A DNA stretch of 64,000 bases from Acidimicrobiaceae bacterium (GTDB taxonomy: Bacteria; Actinomycetota; Acidimicrobiia; Acidimicrobiales; RAAP-2): positions 1-64,000 of the forward strand of contig PMLJ01000030.1 of assembly GCA_003158855.1 (NCBI GenBank), read 5' to 3'. Made by a program: the position numbers and the translations under genes. The notes beneath the pieces were generated by a model. It searched no databases. It had not been told where the DNA came from and saw nothing but the letters and a program-made list of their open reading frames with translations. This document shows, piece after piece, positions 53,897-62,672 of this stretch. Each line of letters begins with the position of its first letter. The first letter of the stretch is position 1.

Positions 53897-54544
53897 ATGG
53901 TTCTGAAAAAAGTGGAAAATCGCCTGGAGCGACTCTTCGAACGCACGCTTTCGCGACCGTTCAAGAACGCCCTGCAGCCGGTCGAGATCGGCACCCGGAT
54001 CGTCCGAGAGGTCGACCTCACGAGGCGCCTCTCCAGCCAAGGGCCCCTTTCGCCCAATCAAATCAGGGTCTGGCTCGGACCGGTGGACGCCGCTCGATTC
54101 GACGGATTCCAGAAGGCGCTGGTCAGCGAGCTGCAAGAGACGGTGCGCCAGCATGCGGTCAGCGAGGGCTACAGCTTCGTCGGACCGGTGGCCGTCGAGA
54201 TCTTCATCGACGATGACATCAAGGTCGGCGACATGGCGGTGAAGGCCGATTTCGTTGGAGGTGAGAGCCAGCCGAGGCTCATCGCAAGCGACGGCCGGTC
54301 ATTTGCGGTTGGCGAACACCCGCTCGTTATTGGCAGAAGCCCCGATGTTGCCGTTGTGGTGAACGACAGCAACGTCTCTCGCCGCCACGCCGAAGTGTGG
54401 CGAACGAGCGAGGGCGTCGCGGTGCGTGACCTGCAGTCAACCAACGGAACGTTCGTGAACGGGCACCGCATCACTGCCGTTTCGCTCTCGCCCCGCGACG
54501 AGGTCACCGTGGGCACGCTTCATTTTCGAATTGAGCTCGCTTGA
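53897..54544 (+). CDS. fhaA: FHA-domain protein FhaA (DUF3662 + FHA)
   Basis: A 215-residue signalling adaptor that binds phospho-threonine. The N-terminal DUF3662 domain begins VENRLERLFERTLSRPFKNALQPVEI; the C-terminal FHA domain has PLVIGRSPDVAVVVNDSNVSRRHAEV and LQSTNGTFVNG. FhaA of mycobacteria recruits cell-wall proteins to the Ser/Thr-kinase system. ATG at 53897 was chosen over a GTG at 53870 because it matches the family N-terminus. First gene of the cluster; about 90 bp separate it from tRNA-Leu. Confidence 0.92.
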   Translation: MVLKKVENRLERLFERTLSRPFKNALQPVEIGTRIVREVDLTRRLSSQGPLSPNQIRVWLGPVDAARFDGFQKALVSELQETVRQHAVSEGYSFVGPVAVEIFIDDDIKVGDMAVKADFVGGESQPRLIASDGRSFAVGEHPLVIGRSPDVAVVVNDSNVSRRHAEVWRTSEGVAVRDLQSTNGTFVNGHRITAVSLSPRDEVTVGTLHFRIELA

Positions 54545-54993
54545 GTCTTTTCGTCGCGTCGACGAACTACGCCGCAGTGGTTCGGCCACTGCAGCTTTTG
54601 GTCATGGGAGTGGCCGTCCTCTTCTTTGCGAGGGTGCTCCGCCTCGCGAAGGTCGAGTCGCGTCCAGTTGATGAAGTCGTCTCGGGACGAAGGCGCAGGG
54701 GCGGCAACCTGGCCCTCGAATTCATCGAGCCGCTGGACCGCACGAACGAGCGGATCGAAGTCGAGGACGCCGTCACCATTGGACGGAGTCAGGACTGCGA
54801 CCTCATGCTCCAGGACAACTACCTATCGTCGCGCCACGCTCGCGTCGCCAACGACGGCGGCGATCTCTCGATCGAGGACCTGGGCTCAACGAACGGAACG
54901 TACGTGAACCAGGAACTGGTCAAGGGACGCGTGCACCTCGAACGCGGTGACATCGTTCAGGTTGGCGGCGTCCTATTCGAGGTGGTTCGTTGA
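54541..54993 (+). CDS. fhaB: FHA-domain protein FhaB (FipA-type), membrane anchored
   Basis: A 150-residue protein with one TM helix (LQLLVMGVAVLFFARVLRLA) near the N-terminus and a C-terminal FHA domain (AVTIGRSQDCDLMLQDNYLSSRHARV, LGSTNGTYVNQELV). The start appears to be TTG at 54541, overlapping the fhaA stop (TTGA). In actinobacteria FhaB acts with PstP and the PknB kinase at division sites. Translational coupling on both sides ties it to the operon. Confidence 0.9.
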   Translation: MSLFVASTNYAAVVRPLQLLVMGVAVLFFARVLRLAKVESRPVDEVVSGRRRRGGNLALEFIEPLDRTNERIEVEDAVTIGRSQDCDLMLQDNYLSSRHARVANDGGDLSIEDLGSTNGTYVNQELVKGRVHLERGDIVQVGGVLFEVVR

Positions 54994-56180
54994 CGCGCTG
55001 GCGTTACGCCGCAGCCACTGACACCGGACTGGTACGCGAAACGAACCAGGACGCGGTCTTCGTTGACGATTCGCTCGCCATCGTCGCGGACGGGATGGGT
55101 GGGCACGCGGCCGGAGAGGTCGCCTCGGCCATGACCGTTGAGGCGGTCTGCGAAGGATTTCTCGAAAGTCCGACGGTCGAGGGGCTCCATACGGCGATTG
55201 AGACCGCCAACGAGTCGGTGCTTCGAGAGGCCCAAGAGAACCCCGATCACTTTGGAATGGGAACGACGGTTATTGCGGTTGGCTTGACGCGCGACGACTC
55301 CGGCGTGAGTTCGCCCACGTTGTTCCACGTGGGCGATTCACGGGCGTACCAACTCCGTGACGGGGCCCTTCGCCAGTTGAGCGATGACCACAGCGTCGCC
55401 GAGGAGTGGGTCCGCATGGGTCGCCTGACCCCCGAAGAGGCGTTGACGCATCCGCGACGCCACCAGCTCACCCGGGGCGTAGGCGTCGAGGGAAGCATCG
55501 ACATCGACGTGCTGTCGGTCAACGCGCAGGTCGGCGACCGCCTGCTTCTCTGCAGCGACGGGCTTTCTAACGAACTGTCGGATGAATCGATTGCTCGGCT
55601 CGCGAGTTCGCCGGTACCCCTTGACGACGCGGTGAGCGAGCTCATCGAGGCGGCGAAGCAGGCCGGGGGGCGTGACAATATCTCGGTGGTACTGCTCGAG
55701 TTCGACGAGGTCGACGTCGCGGCCATGCCAATTAAGAAGACCACGAGCTCCCTCGCACCTCCGGTTGCTCCGCCCGTGCGCACCGCCGCTCAGTCGTCGC
55801 AGCGCTACCGCCGCTTCACGTGGCGGGTGTGGGCGGGCGTGGCGTTCTTCCTGGCGATCGTGGCTGGCTCTTACGCGGTCCTGCACTGGTACGCCTATTC
55901 GACGTACTACCTGGGCAACGACAACAGCACCATCGCGGTGTATCAGGGCCAGCCGTCGGGCGTGCTGTGGTTCAAGCCGTTGAAGGTGGTCGATACCCAG
56001 TACTCGTCGGCCCAGCTGCGGGTGGCCGATCAGATCGACCTCGGCGCCACCATCAGCGAGCCGACGCTGGAAGCCGCGTTGCAGTACGCGGCAAACCTCC
56101 ATAACGAATGGAAGAAAACCCAGACGACTGCCACGACGACGACCGTCGCCGGTGCCACGACGACACTGAAGAGGGGATAG
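54990..56180 (+). CDS. pstP: Membrane PP2C-type Ser/Thr phosphatase PstP
   Basis: A 396-residue phosphatase that reverses PknB phosphorylation. The PP2C motifs are AATDTGLVRETNQD, AIVADGMGGHAAGEVAS, LFHVGDSRAYQLRDG, LLLCSDGLSN and GGRDNISVVLLEF with the metal-binding Asp residues. A TM helix (GVAFFLAIVAGSYAVLHW) follows near residue 290, and an extracellular tail ends in Thr-rich sequence. TTG start overlaps fhaB (TTGA). In many actinobacteria rodA follows; here pbpA begins 3 bp after. Confidence 0.93.
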   Translation: MTRWRYAAATDTGLVRETNQDAVFVDDSLAIVADGMGGHAAGEVASAMTVEAVCEGFLESPTVEGLHTAIETANESVLREAQENPDHFGMGTTVIAVGLTRDDSGVSSPTLFHVGDSRAYQLRDGALRQLSDDHSVAEEWVRMGRLTPEEALTHPRRHQLTRGVGVEGSIDIDVLSVNAQVGDRLLLCSDGLSNELSDESIARLASSPVPLDDAVSELIEAAKQAGGRDNISVVLLEFDEVDVAAMPIKKTTSSLAPPVAPPVRTAAQSSQRYRRFTWRVWAGVAFFLAIVAGSYAVLHWYAYSTYYLGNDNSTIAVYQGQPSGVLWFKPLKVVDTQYSSAQLRVADQIDLGATISEPTLEAALQYAANLHNEWKKTQTTATTTTVAGATTTLKRG

Positions 56181-56183
56181 CTC

Positions 56184-57683
56184 GTGTCACGCCGACTCAG
56201 CATCCTCTCCTCGATCATTCTCGTGCTCTTCGTGCTCGTCGCCGTGCAGGCGGCGAACATCCAATTCCTCCGCGCCCCGAGCCTCAACGCCTCGAGTCTG
56301 AACCCGCGCAACCACACCGACTCGACGAAGTATCCGAGGGGCGAGATAGTGGCCGCCGACGGCACCATCCTGGCTCAGTCGCAAGCGACGGGCGACGCCT
56401 TCTACCCCTACAGGCGGATCTATCCTCTGGGATCGCTCACCGCGGGCGTCGTCGGATTCACCTCGCCCTACACCGAGCCGTGGGGACTCGAGGCCCAGTA
56501 CAACAGTTACCTGACCGCGCACGCCCAACCCGCGGCGAGCTTCGAGCAGCTTCTGTCGCCGACGAGCGCGGCCGACAGCGTGACGCTCACGCTGCAGCCG
56601 GCAATCGACCGGATCGCCGCGAAGGCAATGGCGGGACAAGATGGTGCCGCGGTCGTCATGGATCCTCGTTCGGGATCGGTGCTCGGCATGTATTCGAACC
56701 CGACGTACAATCCGGTGCCCTTGGAGTCGACGAACTCCAAGGTGGTTCTCGCGGCGTACAAGAAGTACGTCACCCCCAACACGCACGGATTCGCGCCGCT
56801 CGGTCTCGTCGCCACCGCGCAGACCTTTCCACCCGGCTCCACCTTCAAGGTCATCACGACCGCGGCCGCCGTGGTCGGAAGGCCGGATCTGCTCATGAAG
56901 TCCTATCACCACGGTTCGTTCACGGCGCTCCCGCACTCGAACAAGCTGCTGTACAACAGCGGCGGCTCGAGTTGCGGCGGGACCATCGCCGAGATGCTGC
57001 CGGTCTCGTGCGACCCCGGTTACGCGCTGGTGGGACTCGACCTCGGCGCCAGCCTCATGTCGTCAACCGCGAATTCATTCGGCTACAACGCCGTGCCGCC
57101 GCTGGATTACCCGGGCGTGGCGGCCAGTTACTTCCCGAGCGCCGCGTCCTTCTCCAACAACCTCCCGGGACTCGCCTACTCCGCGATCGGTCAGGAGAAC
57201 GTCCGCGCGACCGCCCTGCAGCAGGCATTGGTGGCATCGGCGGTCGCCGACGGGGGGGCCATTATGGCCCCGCACCTGATGTCGTATATCAGCGGGCCCG
57301 ACGGCACGGTCGTCAAGCGCTACAAGGATTCAGTGTGGCAGAAGCCGATGACGTCGACCCAGGCCGCCCAGATCGTACCTCTGATGGAAAACGTGGTGAA
57401 GAGGGGCACGGCCTACGGGATCTTCCTTCCCGCCGACAATGTGGCGGCGAAGACGGGCACCGCCCAGACCGGCAACAGCGTGGACAACACCGACGACTGG
57501 ATGATCGCCTTCGCCCCGGCCAATGCCCCGACCGTGGCGGTGGCCGTGGTCATGCCGTTCCAGGCCAAGAACGCCTTTGGCGCCACGGTCGCGGGGCCGA
57601 TCGTGAAGTGTCTCATCGAGGGAGCGCTGGCGCTGCAAGCCGGACTGCCGACGTCGGGGACTTCGACGACGTGCGCGAGGTAG
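56184..57683 (+). CDS. pbpA: Class B penicillin-binding protein (PbpA-like) with SxN changed to SxD
   Basis: A 499-residue transpeptidase with one N-terminal TM helix (LSILSSIILVLFVLVAVQA) and a penicillin-binding dimerisation region. The active site SxxK is Ser219 in PPGSTFKVITT, KTG is Lys423 in AAKTGTAQTG. The SxN motif expected as SCN reads VSCDPGYA, with Asp277 in place of Asn. This is uncommon because the Asn contacts the substrate backbone. GTG at 56184. The gene lies between pstP and pknB; the shape-determining glycosyltransferase rodA that usually sits here is missing. Confidence 0.92.
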   Translation: MSRRLSILSSIILVLFVLVAVQAANIQFLRAPSLNASSLNPRNHTDSTKYPRGEIVAADGTILAQSQATGDAFYPYRRIYPLGSLTAGVVGFTSPYTEPWGLEAQYNSYLTAHAQPAASFEQLLSPTSAADSVTLTLQPAIDRIAAKAMAGQDGAAVVMDPRSGSVLGMYSNPTYNPVPLESTNSKVVLAAYKKYVTPNTHGFAPLGLVATAQTFPPGSTFKVITTAAAVVGRPDLLMKSYHHGSFTALPHSNKLLYNSGGSSCGGTIAEMLPVSCDPGYALVGLDLGASLMSSTANSFGYNAVPPLDYPGVAASYFPSAASFSNNLPGLAYSAIGQENVRATALQQALVASAVADGGAIMAPHLMSYISGPDGTVVKRYKDSVWQKPMTSTQAAQIVPLMENVVKRGTAYGIFLPADNVAAKTGTAQTGNSVDNTDDWMIAFAPANAPTVAVAVVMPFQAKNAFGATVAGPIVKCLIEGALALQAGLPTSGTSTTCAR

Positions 57684-57725
57684 CGCATAGTGATGTCTAG
57701 GTCGAGAGCGTAGGCTATTTCAAGT

Positions 57726-59636
57726 ATGGAGCCCGTCAGCGACCCCCGCATCTACTCAAATCGCTACCAGGTGACCCACCTGATCGCACGCGGCGGCATG
57801 GCGATGGTCTACCGCGCCCAGGACCTGCTGTTGAACCGTCCGGTGGCGCTGAAGATTCTTTACCCCGAGCTCGGCGCTGACCCGTTGTTCGTCGAGCGGT
57901 TCCGCCGTGAAGCGCAGGCGGCCGCGAATCTTTCGCATCCGAATATCGTCCCGGTCTTCGACTGGGGAGAAGAGGACGGCACCTACTTCATCGTGATGGA
58001 GCTGGTCGACGGAACGTCCCTCGCCGATGTTCTTCGCGGCTCCAAGACGCTGACGGCGTCGCGTTCGGCGTTGATCATCGCCCAAGTCGCGGCCGCCCTT
58101 GGTTACGCCCACCGAAACGGTGTCGTGCACCGCGACGTGAAGCCGGGCAACATCCTCATCACGAGCGACGGCCAGGTGAAGGTCACGGACTTCGGTATCG
58201 CCCAAGCGATCTCCACCGAGGATCTCCTCGCCGAGGAGGGTTCGGTCATGGGTACCGCGACGTACTTCTCGCCCGAGCAAGCTGAGGGCGCGTCCGTCGA
58301 TGGGCGCAGTGACGTCTACTCACTGGGCGTCGTACTCTTCGAGATGTTGGTGGGCCGTCCTCCATTCATCGGTGATTCGCCGGTCGCGGTTTCGAGCCAG
58401 CACGTGCACGGCACAGTGCCGAAGCCCTCGGAGTTCAACGACACGGTTCCACGCGACCTTGAAGCGATCGTGATGCAGGCTCTGGCGAAGTCGCCGAGCG
58501 AGCGTTACCAGTCCGCCGACGAATTTCGCGCCGACCTGATTCGATTCAGCGAGGGGCAGCCGGTTCGCGCCGCCGGTTACGGCGGCGCCTTCTTCGGCGC
58601 CGACGCGACGCGCGCGGTGTCGGCGGTGCCGGCGGGTGAGAGGACTCAGTCGGTGCCGATCATGACCGGTCCTCGCACCGATGTCCGGCGTCGGAAGAAC
58701 AGCCGTGCCGGGTGGGCCTCGGCGGCCGTGATCGTGCTGCTCGCGTGCGCGGGCCTCGGCTACTTCCTGTTGGCGGGAAAGGCCACGATCACGCAGATGC
58801 CGAATTTCGTCGGCCAGCCGATCGCGTTGGTCTCCGGGCAGCTCACCGCCGATCATCTCGTCATTGGCTCCTTGCACGAGGTTTCGTCGTCGCAGCCAAA
58901 AGGAACGGTCGTGTCGACGAATCCCGCGGCCGGGGCAAAGATCAAGAGGGGCGAATCGGTCTCGTTGCGGGTGAGCCTTGGTACGACGTCGACGCCCGTC
59001 ACCGTGCCCGACACCACCACCATGACGCTCGCTGCCGCGGAGGGCATCCTGCAGGCGAAGGGTTTGGCGTACAAGATCAACTACAGCACGACTGCAACGC
59101 CGGGCGCGACTCCCGGGACGGTCTTGTCGCAATCGCCCAAGGGCGGAACGAGTTCGAGGACCGGCAACACGGTGATCCTGACGATCCTGGCGCCGACGCA
59201 GACCTATCCGGTCCCGTCGGTCGCCGGCCAGACCCAGGTCGGCGCCACGTCGACGCTGGTCGGCGAAGGCCTCACCGTGAGCACGACGACGATAGCGAGA
59301 TGCTCGAACACGGTCGCTTCCGGACTCGTGGTGCGCACCCTTCCCCCGAGCGGGACTGAAGTGAAGTCGGGCACGCAGATTGAGCTCGTGACGTCGTCGG
59401 GCGTCTGCAACGTCGTCGTCCCGAGCGTGGTGGGCCGGACCCAGACAGCCGCGCAGGCGGCGATGTCCTCACAGGGACTCCAGACGTCGGTCTCGGCCGC
59501 TGACCCGACGCTCTGCACGCCGGGCCAGATCGGAACGGTTCTTGCGCAAAGCGCCAACCCGGGCTCGTTGGCCCCCTACAACTCAACCGTCGACCTGTCG
59601 ATCTGCGACGCCAGCACCCAGCCCGGCAGCAGCTGA
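57726..59636 (+). CDS. pknB: Ser/Thr protein kinase PknB with four PASTA repeats
   Basis: A 636-residue receptor kinase. The kinase domain (residues about 14-275) has IARGGMAMVYRA (glycine loop), Lys43 in ALKIL, the catalytic loop VVHRDVKPGN (Asp137) and DFGIA (Asp155). A juxtamembrane linker and TM helix (WASAAVIVLLACAGLGYF, about residue 330-350) are followed by four PASTA repeats of about 67 residues, beginning at ITQMPNFVGQ, PVTVPDTTTM, YPVPSVAGQT and VVVPSVVGRT. PASTA domains sense muropeptide and peptidoglycan. It is the only kinase of the cluster. Confidence 0.94.
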   Translation: MEPVSDPRIYSNRYQVTHLIARGGMAMVYRAQDLLLNRPVALKILYPELGADPLFVERFRREAQAAANLSHPNIVPVFDWGEEDGTYFIVMELVDGTSLADVLRGSKTLTASRSALIIAQVAAALGYAHRNGVVHRDVKPGNILITSDGQVKVTDFGIAQAISTEDLLAEEGSVMGTATYFSPEQAEGASVDGRSDVYSLGVVLFEMLVGRPPFIGDSPVAVSSQHVHGTVPKPSEFNDTVPRDLEAIVMQALAKSPSERYQSADEFRADLIRFSEGQPVRAAGYGGAFFGADATRAVSAVPAGERTQSVPIMTGPRTDVRRRKNSRAGWASAAVIVLLACAGLGYFLLAGKATITQMPNFVGQPIALVSGQLTADHLVIGSLHEVSSSQPKGTVVSTNPAAGAKIKRGESVSLRVSLGTTSTPVTVPDTTTMTLAAAEGILQAKGLAYKINYSTTATPGATPGTVLSQSPKGGTSSRTGNTVILTILAPTQTYPVPSVAGQTQVGATSTLVGEGLTVSTTTIARCSNTVASGLVVRTLPPSGTEVKSGTQIELVTSSGVCNVVVPSVVGRTQTAAQAAMSSQGLQTSVSAADPTLCTPGQIGTVLAQSANPGSLAPYNSTVDLSICDASTQPGSS

Positions 59637-59669
59637 GTCCGACGCTCGCTTTCGCTAACATCAAGTCCT

Positions 59670-59945
59670 ATGGCAAAGTCCCAATCGAAGCAAAACAAGG
59701 CCAAGACAGTCGGCCGTTACGTTTCTGCGGAGAATCGTGGACGCGTCACCGCCCGCCGTCCGGTGGGCGCGGACCACAGTCCCCACTGGTACGCCTGGCT
59801 GCTCATTGACCTGCTGATCTTCGGCATGCTGGTCATCACGCTCAACTACCTGCAGGTGCTTCCGGGCTCCACGTCGTCGTGGTACCTGGTGATGGGGCTC
59901 GTCTCGATGTTCAGCGCGTTCTACCTCGCGACCCGATACCGCTAA
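59670..59945 (+). CDS. crgA: Cell-division protein CrgA
   Basis: A 91-residue membrane protein with a basic N-terminus (MAKSQSKQNKAKTVGRYVS), two TM helices (WYAWLLIDLLIFGMLVITLNYL and SSWYLVMGLVSMFSAFYLA) and the short polar hairpin between. This is the CrgA pattern; CrgA recruits PBPs to the septum in actinobacteria. It follows pknB by 33 bp. Convergent thiolase gene lies beyond the terminator at 59953. Confidence 0.9.
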   Translation: MAKSQSKQNKAKTVGRYVSAENRGRVTARRPVGADHSPHWYAWLLIDLLIFGMLVITLNYLQVLPGSTSSWYLVMGLVSMFSAFYLATRYR

Positions 59946-59952
59946 CAACGAA

Positions 59953-59976
59953 GCCCCCGTGGCGAACCACGGGGGC
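59953..59976. terminator. Bidirectional transcription terminator hairpin
   Basis: GCCCCCGTGG, loop CGAA, CCACGGGGGC: a perfect 10-bp G+C-rich stem with a stable 4-base loop, placed between the convergent crgA and thiolase genes. No long U run follows, so its efficiency may depend on the stem alone. Confidence 0.85.
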
Positions 59977-59989
59977 CGTTGGGCGACTA

Positions 59990-61168
59990 TTAGCCGAGAC
60001 GCTCGATGATCGTGGCGTTGGCGAGTCCGCCGCCCTCGCACATCGTGATCAGTCCGTAGCGGCCGCCGGTGCGCTCGAGTTCGTTGAGCAGCGTCGCGCA
60101 GAGTTTCGCGCCCGAGGCGCCGAGCGGGTGACCAAGCGCAATGGCGCCACCGTTGACGTTGACCTTTGAGAGGTCCGCGTTGTGCTCCTTTTGCCACGCG
60201 AGCACCACCGACGCGAAGGCCTCGTTGATCTCGACGAGGTCGATGTCGCCAAGGGTGAGGCCGGAACGCTCGAGCACTTTGGTCGTCGCCGGAATCGGGC
60301 CGGTCAACATGGTGACGGGGTCGACGCCCGCGAGCGCGAACGTGTGGAACTTGGCGCGTGGGGTGTAGCCGAGCTCGCGGGCCTTCTCCTCGCTCATGAT
60401 CAACACGGCGGACGCGCCGTCGGTGATCTGCGATGAGTTGCCGGCGGTGACCTTGCCGTTCTCCTTGTACGCGGGCTTCAGGTTTCTGAGGGTTTCGACC
60501 GACGAGTCGGGACGGATCCCCTCGTCGGCGGTCATGAGCTCGTCGGTGGGTTCGCCGTTCTCGTCGCGCACGTAGACCGGGATGATCTCTCGCTCGAAGC
60601 GGCCTTCGGCGGTCGCCTGCGCGGCGCGACGGTGGCTTTCGGCGGAGAAGGCGTCGAGATCCTCGCGAGAGATTCCCCATTGGTCGGCGATCATCTCTGC
60701 GCCGATGCCCTGATTCACGAGCCCGCCCACCGGCTCGTAGCGCTCGCGGACGCGAGGGCCGTACGGGAATCCGGAGTCCTTGCCGATGGAGGATCCCATG
60801 GTGACTCGACTCATGACCTCGACGCCGGCCGCGACGACGATGTCGTACGCGCCGGACATGACGCCCTGGGCGCCGAAGTGGAGAGCCTGCTGGGATGATC
60901 CGCACTGACGGTCGATCGTGGTGGCGGGCACGGACTCGGGCCATCCGGCCGCGAGCACGGCGTTGCGTCCGATGTTGAACGCCTGCTCGCCGACTTGGGA
61001 GACGCAGCCCATGATGACGTCGTCGATCAGAGCCGGATCGAGGTTGTTGCGACTAGCGATGGCGCGAAGAGCCTCCGATGCGAGGTCGACCGAGTGCCAG
61101 TTCCTTAGTTTTCCGTTGCGCTTGCCCCCCGGGGTGCGAACGGCATCCACAATGACCGCTGTTGGCAT
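59990..61168 (-). CDS. Acetyl-CoA C-acyltransferase (thiolase)
   Basis: A 392-residue thiolase that cleaves or condenses 3-ketoacyl-CoA. The active-site Cys is in TIDRQCGSSQQALH, His in NVNGGAIALGHPLGASG, and second Cys in LITMCEGGGLANATI. ATG at 61168 follows AAAGGGA; the preceding open frame is not thiolase-like. It is convergent with crgA. It could in principle cleave acetoacetyl-CoA formed by the island operon, though it is outside the island and its preferred chain length is unknown. Confidence 0.93.
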   Translation of the reverse strand: MPTAVIVDAVRTPGGKRNGKLRNWHSVDLASEALRAIASRNNLDPALIDDVIMGCVSQVGEQAFNIGRNAVLAAGWPESVPATTIDRQCGSSQQALHFGAQGVMSGAYDIVVAAGVEVMSRVTMGSSIGKDSGFPYGPRVRERYEPVGGLVNQGIGAEMIADQWGISREDLDAFSAESHRRAAQATAEGRFEREIIPVYVRDENGEPTDELMTADEGIRPDSSVETLRNLKPAYKENGKVTAGNSSQITDGASAVLIMSEEKARELGYTPRAKFHTFALAGVDPVTMLTGPIPATTKVLERSGLTLGDIDLVEINEAFASVVLAWQKEHNADLSKVNVNGGAIALGHPLGASGAKLCATLLNELERTGGRYGLITMCEGGGLANATIIERLG

Positions 61169-61244
61169 TGCATTCCCTTTCTTAGATCGTGGGAAAATCC
61201 CCACCGGCGAAGCCTAGACGTGCATTCGCACTATCGTCGCAAGA

Positions 61245-61691
61245 GTGAGCGGCGACAAGAGGAACATGGACCGCTGGCTCGGCGACGGTGGAATGGCAAT
61301 CATCGCGGCGGTCGGCGGATCCCTTGACGCCTACGGCGTCGACGGCGAGGACCTGGGTTGGGTGAACGGCAGTTTCGTGCCGTTGGAGCTGGCCTGTAAT
61401 CCCCACGGCTCGGTGCAGGCGGGCGTGCACTCGGTGCTGCTCGACGCCGCGATGAACTTCGCGATCAACGCCGCGCTTCGAGGGCGGGACCGCACGAACT
61501 CGACCATCGAGATGACCACGGAACTGATGCGGCCGGCCATGCGCGCGGAGACCTACAGCGTGCGCGGCGACGTGGTCCGACTGACCCGTCAAATCGCCTA
61601 CGCCGAGGCGACGATTACTAACGCGGAGGGCAAGCTCGTGAGCCGCGCGACGGGAACCTTCCTCGTGCACCGCGACGAGAAGGGGGCCTAG
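61245..61691 (+). CDS. Hotdog-fold thioesterase (PaaI-type)
   Basis: A 148-residue hotdog protein that should hydrolyse an acyl-CoA. The active-site helix contains NPHGSVQAGVHSVLLDAAMNF, followed by the strand TTELMRPAMRAETYSVRGDV. GTG at 61245. It is divergent from the thiolase gene (77 bp between the starts) and convergent with the pirin gene. It may share a lipid/aromatic-acid pathway with the thiolase. Confidence 0.85.
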   Translation: MSGDKRNMDRWLGDGGMAIIAAVGGSLDAYGVDGEDLGWVNGSFVPLELACNPHGSVQAGVHSVLLDAAMNFAINAALRGRDRTNSTIEMTTELMRPAMRAETYSVRGDVVRLTRQIAYAEATITNAEGKLVSRATGTFLVHRDEKGA

Positions 61692-62644
61692 ATGTGGTCG
61701 GCCGGTATCTGGCCGAGCCGACCCGCCTGGTAGTCCTCGAAGGCCTGCTGCAGTTCTGATCTCGTGTTCATTACGAACGGGCCGTAGGCGGCGACCGGTT
61801 CACGGATGGGCTCGCCGCCGAGGATCAGTACCTCGAACGCCTGCGTGCGTGAGTCCTGGGTCTCGTTCGCCGAGAGGATGACCGTGTCACCGTCGACGTG
61901 GACGGCCATTTGGCCTTCGCCGAGCGGGTGGCGGTCGAGTCCGGCGGTGCCCTGGCCGGCGAGCACGTAGGTGAGCGCGTTGTAGCTCGAGTTCCACGGC
62001 AACGCCAACTGGCCGCCAGGCAGGAGCGAGGCGTGCACGACCGCAATGGGAGTGTGGGTGTTACCTGGTCCCTCGACGTCGCCGAGTGATCCGGCGATGA
62101 CGCGGATGATCGCGTCGCCGTTCCCATTGGTCAGCAGGGTTACGGCGCTCGCGCCGATGTCCTGGTAGCGCGGATTGGTCATCTTCAGTTTCGATGGCAG
62201 GTTCACCCAAAGCTGGATTCCGTGGAAGAGTCCGCCCGAGTCGATGAGGGCGTCCGGCGGGCGCTCGATGTGCAGGATCCCCGACCCGGCAGTCATCCAC
62301 TGCGTGGCACCATTCTCGATCATGCCGCCTCCGCCAATGGAATCTTGGTGCAAGAAGGTGCCCTCAATCATGTAGGTGACCGTTTCGAAGCCGCGATGCG
62401 GGTGCCAGGGGGTCCCCTTGGGTTCGCCCGGGCCGTAGTCGATCTCACCCATCTGGTCCATGTGGACGAAGGGGTCGAGGTCGGTGATCTCAATCCCAGC
62501 GAATGCCCGGCGCACAGGGAAGCCTTCGCCTTCGAGTCCGCGCGGCGCGGTGGTGATCGACTTCACACGACGTGCTCGGTCGTTGGTCTTTGGCGCGACG
62601 ACTTTCGGGAGTTCTAATGGATTATCTACGGTGATGGCAGGCAT
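61688..62644 (-). CDS. Pirin-family bicupin
   Basis: A 318-residue pirin: two cupin domains. The N-terminal cupin holds the metal motif HPHRGFETVTYMIEGTFLH with its His and Glu ligands, and GSGILHIERP. Pirins are iron proteins acting as quercetinase-like enzymes or redox-sensing cofactors. ATG at 62644. It ends with a 4-bp overlap with the convergent thioesterase gene at 61688-61691. The function in this organism is not evident. Confidence 0.92.
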   Translation of the reverse strand: MPAITVDNPLELPKVVAPKTNDRARRVKSITTAPRGLEGEGFPVRRAFAGIEITDLDPFVHMDQMGEIDYGPGEPKGTPWHPHRGFETVTYMIEGTFLHQDSIGGGGMIENGATQWMTAGSGILHIERPPDALIDSGGLFHGIQLWVNLPSKLKMTNPRYQDIGASAVTLLTNGNGDAIIRVIAGSLGDVEGPGNTHTPIAVVHASLLPGGQLALPWNSSYNALTYVLAGQGTAGLDRHPLGEGQMAVHVDGDTVILSANETQDSRTQAFEVLILGGEPIREPVAAYGPFVMNTRSELQQAFEDYQAGRLGQIPADHI

Positions 62645-62672
62645 GCAAACACGCTAGTGGCGTCGGCGAAAT

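Noticed and set aside
56108-57700. 530-codon plus-strand frame overlapping the PBP gene
   Set aside because: Arg/Gly/His-rich shadow of pbpA; the SxxK and KTG motifs are in the other frame.
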